Part shown: positions 46,601 to 56,200 of the stretch, in pieces | Position numbering within the stretch: the first letter of the stretch is position 1 | How the letters are laid out: each line of letters begins with the position of its first letter | Assembly (NCBI RefSeq): GCF_009192765.1 | Contig: NZ_VOHQ01000017.1 | Coordinates: forward strand, 1-64,000 | Length of the DNA stretch: 64,000 nucleotides | Direction of reading: 5' to 3' | From: Agriterribacter humi | Lineage (GTDB): Bacteria > Bacteroidota > Bacteroidia > Chitinophagales > Chitinophagaceae | Translations under genes and position numbers: made by a program | The notes under the pieces: generated by a model | What the model was told of the DNA's origin: nothing | Database searches by the model: none | What the model saw: the letters and a program-made list of their open reading frames with translations, nothing else

Positions 46601-48700
46601 AATCACCACGATAAGAGGGCTAATAAGCTTTGCTTTTGGTCGGTTAACAGTTATACGCAGGATTATATAAATGGCTGTAATCAATACGGCCCGGTTAGCA
46701 ACAAAAATACACTTACCAATCAATCATTGGCGGTTCAGCAAAATAGATCGGCTTTGGTTGCTCCTGCGCTTACTCTGCCCGAATGCAGCAGTTGCAGCAA
46801 TGTAACCGATGGCTACGATGCCGGCGCCAAATTAAATATTCCCTGTTCCACAGCTCCGCAATTAACCATTGAATACATTTCCTGCAGCGATGGAGAAAGG
46901 CTTGTACAGGAATGCGATTCTTTTTACTGTGAAAAAACAGTTGCAATAGATACTTGTATTTCGCAGATTGCCGATACCGCAACCAATCCTTACCGTTGGG
47001 GTATACTCGGTAACTGGAGATTAGAAAGGGCTTACAGTTATTTTGAAAACAGAACAGAAAGTGAAATATCCGGCGATGATGGCAAAACCAATATCCGCAC
47101 TTATGGTACTGTTAGCGCGTTTGATCCTTTCTGGATCTTTGGTTCAAACGGAATAAATGCGTCAACCGATACCCTTCGCTGGGTATGGAATATGCAAAGC
47201 ACACAATTTAACCGTAAAGGATTTGAAACGGAAAACAAAGATCCTTTAGGCAGACACAATGCCGTGCAATATGGATACAATGAAAGTTTGCCGGTGGCTG
47301 TAACACAAAATGCAAAATATACAGATCATGCATTTGATGGATTTGAAGATTATGCATACAGTAATAACAAATGTGATGAAGGCTGTTCAATTCAAAAACA
47401 TATACATACTGAGGCGCTGAATAATTATATAACCAATGAAGAAGCGCATAGCGGAAAGTTTAGCCTGGGTCTTCCTGTGGGGAGCGATATAAAAATACCG
47501 GTTCTGTTGGAAGATACTTTGCGGGTAAGGACCCTTCCTTATCTTCAGTTTGCATCAGATACTGCATATCGCAGCACAATCACCCGGGTGAGCAACGGAG
47601 CGGGATTAAAAGCGACCGTTTATAAAAATTACAATTACTGGAAGGATAATTATGGGCTGGATGCTTATAATTACAGTACAGGTACTTCTGCGCCGGTTCT
47701 TAAAGACAGAGTAGATGTTAATTACGACAGGAGAAGTTCAACGAGGAATAAACTCGGGTTAACCAGGAACCAGCATTTTTATAAAATAGTATGGGAAGGA
47801 TATCTTACACTTCGCAAAAGCCGTAATGCCGGTAATACAGACCCCGAAGGCATATACCAGTTTAGTGTGGCGGCCGATAACTCTTTTAAATTATGGGTAG
47901 ATGATAAACTGGTACTGAATGCTTTTCCTAATGAGCCTATATATTTTAACAATGCAAGGAATACATCCTTTTACAGCGATCCGGTTAAAATGCATCATGG
48001 TAAACTATACAAAATACGAATAGAACATACCGATGGTGAGGGTGAAGGACTTGCAGTGCTCAACTGGAAGAAACCCAACAGGACCAATCCTGAAATTATT
48101 CCTGTTACCAACCTGCACAACAGTGTTAGCGCGGCAGAAGCGGCCCTTATTAAAAATACAACCCGCTGTATCAGTTGGGAGGGTACAGGAGCTTCTGCCA
48201 ATATAGTATATGATGAATTTGCGCCTTCCACCGGGAATAAATATATAGTAAGTGCATGGGTAAAAGAACAAAAGGATTGCAGGTGTGATAATTATGAAAA
48301 TGCGTCTGTTGTAATTAATTATACGGATGAATTGGGTAATCATTTTTCACCGCGCAATATACTTAAGCCATACGGGAATATTATTGAAGGATGGCAGCGA
48401 ATAGAAGAAGTGGTTACCATACCGCAGGGAGCAAAAAAAATGGAAATTCAATTTGAAGCCGCCAACAATGGCAATTCAGGGAAAATATTTTTCGATGACT
48501 GGCGCTTTCTTCCATACAACGGCAGTATGAAATCATTTGTGTATGATGCGGTAAGTCTGCGACTGATGAGTGAACTGGATGAAAATAATTACGCAACATT
48601 TTATGAATATGATGATGACGGATCTTTAGTAAGAGTGAAGAAAGAAACGGAACGAGGCATCAAAACAATTAGAGAAACCAGGAGTGGACTGGGGTTATAG
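40688..48700 (+). CDS. Giant RHS-associated secreted protein with DNRLRE-like and PA14-like domains
   Basis: A 2670-residue protein. After a hydrophobic N-terminal segment (AAAILLSVFFSQLCC) comes LVDLFSGDFSYSIPLLDAGG and MDQEASWVGLGWNINPGSIG, the typical start of large Bacteroidota RHS-type proteins. A DNRLRE-like beta domain lies near residues 1820 to 2080 (FDFSMLPANATIIKAELKLQ). A PA14-like carbohydrate-binding domain lies near 2360 to 2465 (GIYQFSVAADNSFKLWVDDK), followed by a jelly-roll-like module (YIVSAWVKEQ, MEIQFEAANNGNSGKIFFDD). It ends in one YD-like unit (ATFYEYDDDGSLVRVKKETE) and lacks the RHS core end and any toxin domain. It therefore looks like the N-terminal half of a longer RHS protein, encoded as a separate gene. 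Confidence 0.88.
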   Translation: MIHQFLSRHRKGAAAILLSVFFSQLCCSLYGIQWTAVSVNTFYSYRDVNSYMPAIFPDDMLRNTIVKNPTTTPAPISHLPSENNNDIKNRRERKNTFSGPGPGQPEMQSFQSVNSNNLVDLFSGDFSYSIPLLDAGGYAVNIHYRSGITMDQEASWVGLGWNINPGSIGRNMRGLPDDFNGEDVVTKTNSLRPNWTAGGNIAFGMELFGLELNNFNIGLNGSLFYNNYKGIGLSAGASVGYQSSIGSKGSFTAGLGLQSNSQSGVSIAPSFELEYKRKNAEVTGIQTSGYSVSSSFSTRSGLQSLSIASKGRIKYKDDNKNNISANSASSYTASRDLVNISFAHQAYTPSASIPFTSYQFSFNLKPGGEVFGAHPNVSFGGFFSRQYIAEDDKKQMLPAFGYMYYQKARNISNALLDYNREKELTYRATPPTPHIAIPNYTYDVYSITAEGTGGMFRPYRGDIGYVRDADIRSKSLDGSISLDLGAGNLVHAGYDVRVNSAVTANSAWTEGNLLATQLPFKEADSSFESVYFKNPAEKTINLQSYYDRLGDTDPVLPVMSANDDPTLSPFIQRYKNLLPYGNEIKIDSLQTIKRHRDKRSQVISYLTAADAGWFGLDKKISIYPVNTFFAGKCDVPVCNDPDPQNCKTIATETRTASFRKKHHLSEITVLNADGRRYVYGLPVYNTMQKDVSFSVDKSGADIQTGLVAYSPGLDNTTRNTKGKDNFYGAEEIPAYAHSFLLTGIVSADYADKTGDGITDDDMGDAVKFNYSRIYGNDNMFRWRVPFAQNNATYNEGLKTDNSDDKGSYIYGQKEIWYLHSLESKSMIATFTLNDPQKGELREDAYGSKDENGGTDLQLPLRYLKQIDLYSKADYIKNHDAAKPVKTVHFEYNYELCQGVPSSSSGKGKLTLKKIWFTYNKNDKGQKNPYVFLYHPQNANDPNSIPKAAYNPAYDPKGFDRWGNYKDAGNNPAQMSNADYPYTLQNGNEINNGKWDSAKAAVGAAAWTLSDIVLPSGGRMNIQYESDDYAYVQNKRAMQMCRIIGFGSSPDLGRKTNALYGVATEAYKDNRYIFIKLPSPISATTSAGIKKEILQKYLSGASTLYFRLRVQMPSDIYGGGDEQVATYAQYEDYGLTTDNSIAWIKIKGTDILKPGDGDASPLAKTALQVLRLNLPSKAYPGSDLNGDFDALALVKATFAVMGSISELFLKFPVQARIRGWAKRVNTEQSFVRLNNPEYKKYGDGLRVKRITIYDNWNKMTAGAEQDATYGQEYVYTTVKDMNGVKMRISSGVASYEPGIGNEENPFREPIEYNEQIAPLAPVNNMYSEYPLGEAFFPSAAVGYSKVRIHTIHYKDVKSANGYEESEFYTTYDFPTIVEHTPLEKRKYNSENLLQILNLYSKKALAFSQGFKIETNDMNGKPKGSASYPENDPDNPLAYTKYYYKVEQENAEFKRLFNTVAVVDSANGHINMQAQVGKDVELMVDMREQEFKSQGAGIEFNIDGFMAGPIPVTIPFPWLMPHFEMSRYRSAAITKVVQRYGIIDKVMVYEKGSLVTTENLLYDGETGDVLLTRTQNEFNDPVYQFNYPAHWAYSGMGAAYNNIAAVFHDITFSNGKIINAPGYPAIEKYFESGDEIKVFNGLERLAEQNGINVCTGFGICNDPVMGATTAKKLWAIHSSKIHLNKGLTGMYFIDEDGRFFTGTGNDLQILRSGKRNMAATSIGNIVSLQNPVQQVAGKWKLVLNAATKVIHTSALSYNDFWKVEDARYQPVTVTTRTNAVKKIILNPLPDQTFSISRDFKQKRLGGIDNEDIRPFVNTPYFECTENTPERRFDRREAHVLESWMKFDFSMLPANATIIKAELKLQPHLGDHTETRGYADHRNHEALHPHNSGQYDNEAKIQLDLNTVLNNVYLNALRDNDADTRSIFNGNNLGSSSSRVFATDKQNNYIINVKSLVNESLSKASRPGWFRIKANHHDKRANKLCFWSVNSYTQDYINGCNQYGPVSNKNTLTNQSLAVQQNRSALVAPALTLPECSSCSNVTDGYDAGAKLNIPCSTAPQLTIEYISCSDGERLVQECDSFYCEKTVAIDTCISQIADTATNPYRWGILGNWRLERAYSYFENRTESEISGDDGKTNIRTYGTVSAFDPFWIFGSNGINASTDTLRWVWNMQSTQFNRKGFETENKDPLGRHNAVQYGYNESLPVAVTQNAKYTDHAFDGFEDYAYSNNKCDEGCSIQKHIHTEALNNYITNEEAHSGKFSLGLPVGSDIKIPVLLEDTLRVRTLPYLQFASDTAYRSTITRVSNGAGLKATVYKNYNYWKDNYGLDAYNYSTGTSAPVLKDRVDVNYDRRSSTRNKLGLTRNQHFYKIVWEGYLTLRKSRNAGNTDPEGIYQFSVAADNSFKLWVDDKLVLNAFPNEPIYFNNARNTSFYSDPVKMHHGKLYKIRIEHTDGEGEGLAVLNWKKPNRTNPEIIPVTNLHNSVSAAEAALIKNTTRCISWEGTGASANIVYDEFAPSTGNKYIVSAWVKEQKDCRCDNYENASVVINYTDELGNHFSPRNILKPYGNIIEGWQRIEEVVTIPQGAKKMEIQFEAANNGNSGKIFFDDWRFLPYNGSMKSFVYDAVSLRLMSELDENNYATFYEYDDDGSLVRVKKETERGIKTIRETRSGLGL

Positions 48701-48759
48701 GATGTGGAAACCTGCCACGTCCGACCGGGTCATCCGGGCGGACGGCAGGCTGGCGTGAG

Positions 48760-49330
48760 AATTTTAAAATTTGAAAATGAGGGAATTGCTGCAGTCAGCA
48801 TGCGACGAAGGAAGTGCTATACTGCAATAAGATTAAAATTCGCTAATGGACATGGATATATTCTAAAGAAGATGTGGTAGAACCTATCGTTTGGAATTAT
48901 TTTCCAGCACCGTCCTTCTCTGTAAGGAGAAGGATAAGAGGATGAGGCGGAAGGAAGAATGTGAAAATGAAGGGAAATGTTGCTTCCTTATGCGACGAAG
49001 AAGCGCCAGACGGCGGGTAATTGATAAAGGGCTTGGATATATATAGTTTGAAGTGAAAAAACGAAATGTTTGGTCTTATTCTCCAGCACCGTCCCTCTAC
49101 CCTTGGGGAGAGGGAAAGAGGGTGAGGTTAGTTGATGTGGTAGAACCTATCGTTTGGAATTATTCTAAAGCACCGTCCTTTACCATGAGGAGAAGGATAA
49201 GAGCCCGCCCGAACGGCCTTCAGTCGGGCGGGGATGAGGCGGAAGAGATAATTTGAAAATGAGAGGAAATGGCGTGATCGGTACCCAACGAAGGAACACC
49301 AGACCGTATTGCATAGCAGAATGAGAAGAG
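48760..49330. repeat. REP-like palindromes in an imperfect repeat block
   Basis: No gene fits the 657 bp from 48701 to 49357. Instead, three related hairpins occur at about 48909-48950, 49087-49124 and 49171-49240, each reading CACCGTCC(T/C)T... followed by GGAGA(A/G)GG and GAGG(C/T), with GATGAGGCGG at the end of two. Around them, GATGTGGTAGAACCTATCGT occurs twice (near 48872 and 49134) and GAAAATGA(A/G)GG three times, so a unit of roughly 200 to 260 bp was duplicated and decayed. A further palindrome-like stretch at 48710-48755 and a CCCGCCC...GGGCGGG hairpin inside the third copy add to the block. Confidence 0.7.
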
Positions 49331-49357
49331 AATAACCTAAAATAAAATAAAAATACC

Positions 49358-50086
49358 ATGTCATTAACCGCGAAAATACCAATCGTTTTATTGTTATTGC
49401 TGTTCACAGGTAATAGCTATACCCAGCATTTCGACCGTGCAGCAGAAGAGCTTTTCAAAATCAGGAATTCCTATTCAGATTCGGGCTATAACAGCTTTAC
49501 CATACAATACCAGTATGCAATGGAGACCGCTCCTAAAAAAATATTGGACACCCTTACTGCTTATATAAAAATAAAAGGCAGCAAGTACTATTGCAAAATT
49601 GATAAGATGGAATTTATTCAAAACGACAGTGTGAACGCGGCTGTGTATCATAATGAAAAAATGATCGTGCTCACTAATCCGACTACAAGTACTGAAAAAG
49701 GAAGACTGGTAATTGACAACTGGGATTCCGCTTTCATTGCCGCTAATATTGATTCTGTAATGCTCTCAGATAAAAAAGCGCTTCGAACCTTACATTTTTA
49801 TTTTACACCGGAATCATACTACAGTTACTGCATTATTACTTATAACAAAAAAACATACCGGCCTCAAAAAATAAGTTATATACAAAGGGCTACGCAAAAC
49901 TATGAAGCGGGGAAAAGCAAACCCAATGGCATCATTGTAACTGTGCTGTTTTCGGCTTATAGCAACGCGGCTTTTAAAGACATGACTTTCGATTACACCA
50001 GGTTTATAAAAAAACAAAACAATAAATGGGCATCCGTTGCTACCTATAATAGTTATTCAGTAGTAAACAATGTATACGTTGAATGA
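49358..50086 (+). CDS. Exported LolA-like protein of the RHS locus
   Basis: A 242-residue exported protein: signal peptide (PIVLLLLLFTGNSYTQ), then a beta-rich domain. The layout of repeated antiparallel strands (FTIQYQYAMETAPKKILDTL, YIKIKGSKYYCKIDKMEFI, MIVLTNPTTSTEKGRLVI) resembles LolA/outer-membrane-lipoprotein-sorting-like folds that bind hydrophobic ligands. No lipobox is seen. It sits between the two giants, 270 bp after the repeat block and about 200 bp before the second giant. A periplasmic holding role for the giants is only a guess. Confidence 0.75.
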   Translation: MSLTAKIPIVLLLLLFTGNSYTQHFDRAAEELFKIRNSYSDSGYNSFTIQYQYAMETAPKKILDTLTAYIKIKGSKYYCKIDKMEFIQNDSVNAAVYHNEKMIVLTNPTTSTEKGRLVIDNWDSAFIAANIDSVMLSDKKALRTLHFYFTPESYYSYCIITYNKKTYRPQKISYIQRATQNYEAGKSKPNGIIVTVLFSAYSNAAFKDMTFDYTRFIKKQNNKWASVATYNSYSVVNNVYVE

Positions 50087-50293
50087 AATGTAAAAGCAAG
50101 CTATTTTCCGAGAGCATGCTTTAGACTAATCATAAAGAACGTTTGTATATACTACAAAATGAATAACAACACCGGGTCTGATCTATTCTCTCCGTTGAAT
50201 TTGATTTTATCCTTTTTTTAATACTAAGGAATAAAAACGAAAGAGATGGAGAGATAGTAAGACCAATGTTTAACTCAAAAAGCATTTGCGCTT

Positions 50294-53200
50294 ATGCTAA
50301 GACACCTGTTTATGTCGCTTTTGGGAATGGTTTTCCTGTCTGCTGCCGGAGCCGTGGATGAGCCACCCGTCATTTCACCACTTGAAGGCCGCCTGGGTCA
50401 GTTAAAATCCGGCTCTTTCGCTCAGGTGCAGGATATGGATTTTTATGCAGATCTGCAACGCAATCCTAAGAAGTATGAAGAGACATATACCCGCAGTATC
50501 ATTACATTTTCTATTGATGAAGCATCACATCTATTTTTAAAGTCACCTTTCCAGGCTACCATTGTATATCGTTTATACTTTAGTTTTAAAAGCAATCCCA
50601 ATACTGAAGATTCATTGGTTGACAATCAAACCCTGGTTATTAATTATGATACCGCACAGGGAAAATCATTCAATGCAAAAAACAGTTTTGTATTTGAAAA
50701 TGCAGTGAAAGTAAAAGTAAAGGTTGTAAGCATTACAACAAATGCTGAAGGGTGGGATCCGGTTCCATCTTTAAAACTTACCAATGAGCTACAGATAAAC
50801 AGGATATATACATTTGATTGTGAAGATAACAAGGTTCAGCAGATAAACTTTTTACAACCCGCTGGTAGTGATGCCGATGAATTGAAGGTTTTTTGGCAAC
50901 CTGCGGAAGGAGCAGATGAATATGACCTGGAATGGACTTACATTGACCACCCGGCATACGCGGCCGATGTATATGGAATACCCGGCAGTGAAGATTTTGA
51001 GACGAATGTATTTAAAAACAATGCAGCCCGCGTTACGCTAAACAGCGCCCTGCACCATTATAATATCCCCTTGTTATACGATAAACATGGCTTGCTTATT
51101 TTTCGGGTGCGTTCTGTGCAGGTAAAGCCTTCGGGGCAACGTACCGAAACCAACTGGAGCAATTACAATTCATTTGAATTTATTTTTGGTCATCAGCCAA
51201 ACCTCAACTGGCAGGCGTCAACAAGTTTTGCCGAAGAAGGCAAGCGCAAAAGCGTGTTGCAATATTTTGATGGCAGTTTGCGTAACAGGCAAACCGTTAC
51301 TAAAGACAATACGGAAAACACAACAGTGGTAGCGGAAACATTTTACGATTACCAGGGAAGACCCGCCATACAGGTGCTCCCCTCTCCTACTATTAATACA
51401 CTGATAAAGCATACGCCACATTTCAATAATTTTTTAAACGCAATTGAATATTATAAAGACAATTATGATAAGCTTTCGGCTAACCGCGACTATTGCAGCG
51501 GAACCGCCGGCCCCCTGGATCCTTCAAAAGGAGGTGCAGCGCAATACTATTCATCTCAAAACCCTCAGAAAGAGGAGGGAAATAATAAACTCATTCCAGA
51601 TGCTATAGGCTTTCCTTTCGCCGAAACAAAGTATACACAGGACAATACCGGCCGTATAGCTGCGCAAAGTGGTGTGGGGCCTGCCCACCAGTTGGCTACC
51701 GGTCATGAAACAAAATATTATTACGGCAATCCTGACCAGGTTGAATTAGATGCGTTGTTTGGTACGGAAACCGGTGACGCGTCCCACTATTTTAAAAATA
51801 TGGTGAGAGATGCAAACGGGCAATACAGTGTATCCTATATGGATATGCATGGCCGCACTATCGCTACTGCTTTAGCCGGCGATTTACCCGCGGATATAAA
51901 ATTAGACTACCTCCCTTCTAAACAGGATAGCTATCTTACCAAAACCCTTACAGATGCTTCAAATAATGTTGTAAAGGGATTTACTATTGAAAGCAGTAAA
52001 GGATTGCTGGTTGCAAAAACGGGAAATCATAAATTCAGCTACTCTCTTTTGCCTGAAAATGTTAACATCCGAGATTGTAAAGATGCGGACGTATGCTATA
52101 CCTGTTCTTATACGATTGAAATTACGATTAGCGATGATTGCGGTAACAAACAATTTGGTGGCAATCCTTTTATATATACCGATGTTATAGGCGGCATTGA
52201 TACGGATTGCGCCAGTATTCCGGAAATGTTTACTAAAAATTTTGATAAAATACTGCTGGAAGGCAGTTATACGGTTACTAAAAAACTAACTATTCGTGAT
52301 GAAGCGCTGCAAGCTTACCAGGAAATTTTTGCCGGTAGTAATCTTTGCAAAACCGTACAGGATTTTGTGGAAGAACAAAAACAAATATTTTTAAACAGTA
52401 CCAATAATTGCGCTTCACCCTGCTATAATTGTGAGCAGCAATTAGGCACTTCACAACAAGCATTTATTGATAAATTTATTACAGATAACGGCTTAAACGA
52501 AAATCTTGCATCCGACAGGCAATTAGCTATAACCGCGTATACAAAATTATTAGCTCAGTGTGAAGAACTTTGCGGCACTGCCAAACAAAAAAATTATTTG
52601 GACAATTTGCGTATGCTGATGCTCCAGGATGTAACCCCTCCTTACGGCCAGTACGCCAATATTGAAGATTATACAGGAACCGGCGACAATAAAGAATATT
52701 ACGAGAATGGTATTTTCGGCCCCATCAGTTCCGGCAACAATAATTATCGTTATACCATTGCCTCGCTGAATTATAAAAATGAGGACGGAAGTTCTGCAAC
52801 AGTTACCCTTTTGCGTAACGGTAACTGGCAAACGCTTAAACCGCAACAATTAACCATCGAAGAATTTGTATCACATTTTCAACCCTCCTGGTCCGAAACA
52901 TTGGCGGATAACCTGCATCCCGAAAGAATGCAGTATAATATATTGAATACAACCGCGGTGTTTAATAACCAGCCGGCAGTAGGCAACGCCAGTTACGACT
53001 GGGATATGGATTTCATAACAACAGAAACATTTGTACAGGCGCAGCAAAAGGGGTTCCTCAATCCTACAAATAATATTTCATTTACCAACAGGTATGCTAC
53101 AATATTTAACGGCAATAGCAGTAATGCAGATCCATTTTTTGTTTTGCATAGCAGCCTGCGAAACCAAATGCACAATTTCATGCAGCAGGTTGCTGTAGGT

Positions 53201-56200
53201 GGTGGCTATATAGCCGATATATGGAATGCAGCATCTATAGCGGGATTTTGCACAGACCAGGATGACCTGGCTTGTTTGCAAAAACAAATTGCCAATCCTT
53301 TTGGCACACAGGGCTGTGCGGCCGACCTTGATATGGCATGGCGGGCTTTCCGGGCAATGTACAAATCCAGGAAAGACGAATTGATACTGGACATGGTAAA
53401 AGGCATTACCGGAACCACTCCTGTAATAGATGAAACCAAATACCATTCGTATTTCACCAATAATACAGATGCCATAAAAAATGGCACAGGTATAAGTGAT
53501 ATTAATAACAAAGATGACGTAGATGCGGCATTGCAGAATTTCTATACAGATCAAAGCTCATGTGCAGGCTATGCCGAATTGTGGTGGCAAAAACTTACAC
53601 CCTGTGATATTCAAAAACTGATGCCTTATAAAGCGCAATTATTAGCCGACCTGGTAACCGTGTGTACAAAGGGAACCGATGAAACACATGTAATGGGTGC
53701 AAGTTCCATAGCTCCTGATGCAACCAATACCTATAATGATTTTGATGAAGTGCTGGCGCATTACGTGCAAATATACAACAACGCTAACCCCGCCACACCC
53801 ATCGGTGTATTGGATTGCAATGGCAGCCTGCTCAATTTCCCTGCTCCCTATTCAACGCCGCAGGTGCTGGCCAACAAACCTGTAATTACCAAACCCGAAC
53901 CCTGCGAATGTGAAAAAATTACACAATTGCATAGCGTATATACACAGGAAAACAACGACCCTGACTTTTCCGCCTATATTGAACGAACGCTGCATACTAC
54001 CATGAGCGACGGCGCTTTAGATACTTTGCTGAATCTTTGTTCTGGTTCCATTGACTGTAAATTTATTTCTACTCCCATTCATCTTCCACCGGCGCTGCAA
54101 TGCGGAGTGGATAATGTTTGTATACCCTGCGTTGCGATTAAAGAAGGCTTTGACGCTTTTGCCGTCAACTATCCCAATATAATACCCGGGTTTGAAGCAA
54201 CAACAGATGAGCAACAAAAAAAGAATGAACTGTTTACTTATTATATGAACAAAAGGTTTGGATTTGCAAAACGGGTGCAGGAGTATTTATCGTTTATGGA
54301 TAGTTGTTCGGTAAAAATTTTGAATGATTGCGACAGCCTGGGGAATATGATCAGGAGTTTTAACAAAGATGCGAACCCATACCGGGTGGAAGCTTTTTGT
54401 CATTCAAATGAACTTGATCCACCTCTTATTAAGGATTTAAATGAGATTGTGAGTGATGGATACCTGCACTGGCCTAAATCCATACGAGATACTACCGGGC
54501 GCGACTGGGTATATTTTCAGCACAGAAGAGCAGGCTCATTTTGTCTGGAAAACGGGTATTCCATTGAATTCAGATTTAAGTCGCTTAAAAAGGTGTTAAG
54601 ACCCAATGACGATGTGTTTTATTTTACCGATAGAAATGGAGGATTTGTTCTTTACAAGCAGGAAACGGGAAAACCCGGATTTTACCTTAGGAATATAAAT
54701 GCGAAAAGCACTGTTGATGCATCAATAGTAAATATCTATAATGGACTTGAATTAATGGATAACGATCCCGACATTATTTATAAAGAATGGAGTGTTATAA
54801 AATTTTCAATGTCGCCTACGCATTTTAAAGTGTATTATAACGGCAGGTTAATCAAAGATGTGGCAGGGGATATGCTATTAAGAAATTGGCCGGCATTTAC
54901 ACTTGCTTTTTTAGATTACCAGGCAGCGATCGACTGGGTTCGGGTGTATGATGGTAATGATGTGCCGGTTTATTTTGATGACTTTAACAGCACTGATACA
55001 AGGTCAGCGGTTAGCCCGTCTTTTGTTTGTTCGCAACCTGTGCCGGATTGCCAGGCAGCCTTTGTAAAATATTATAACGGGCAAAAAGGAACCAGTTATA
55101 CTTATGAGCAAATTGATTCGATATATTTTGAAACCTGCGGCAAGCACCTTAATGTATGCGAAGATGGCTCCACACGCAAAGATTCACTAATGCACATAGC
55201 CGATTCTTATATAAAAAACTATACTTCTATCAATGATAGCGGCATTGATACCGGGCTTCCTCCTGTTTATTGGAGTTCAGGGGGGCTTTCTATACATACC
55301 GGGCTGCCTGTCCGCTCTAACGATTTGTCTATGATTGTTGACACAGGCGTTTTGCACATGCCCACAGGATCGGATCCTTTGTATTATTCATCAATCAATT
55401 ATAAAAGCATAAGAGATATTTGTGTACAAAATGAATATGCAGTTGAAGTTAGAATAAAAAATCCCGTTGCTGCATCCCAGGGTGGCGATGTAGTGATTAG
55501 CACCAATACACATAGCATCAATATTGACAGTAGTGATATTGATGAAGATTTCGCTGTCGACTTTGTACCTAACCGGTCAAATGCATCATTCTACAGATTA
55601 CGGGGTGTAAGACATTATGACACTTCCTTTAGCTATAAAGATTTTCAGGAATGGCGCGTTATTAAGCTGTCTGCTAAACAGGATACATTTAGCGTATATT
55701 ATGAGGGAAACTTAATTTTCAAAATTCCAAGAGATGGAAGAAGTTATATTGACATCATTGGACCTTATCTTCAGTTTCAACAGGGAATAAATGTTCAATT
55801 AGATTGGATGAAGCTTTATGGAACTAACGATGAACTAATTCTTTATGAAGACTTTAATGATACTGCTAATCTGGCTTCGCAAGCGAAAAACTACCAGTGT
55901 CCTTCTGCGGATTGCTTCACTAAATTTACGAGGTACTTTAACAGGCTATGCGGCGAAACATACAATTTTAGTCAAATTGATTCATTGTATAAAGCCAATG
56001 GCATTACATTAAACATTTGTGGCGACAGCATAGTTCCACCTTCATTTAATCCCGCCTTATTGCTTTGCGGGAAAAACACAGTTTCACAGATAACTGTGGA
56101 AGCAGGAAACGAATCCCCCTGCGCCGACAGTATAGACTTTGCCATAAGCCGCGGATACGAAAGATACAGCGTGTACAGCGATTCGGTGCGTGGCGCATTT

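Noticed and set aside
49053..49256. Plus-strand frame of 67 residues between the giants
   Set aside because: It is only the translation of the REP-like repeat block.
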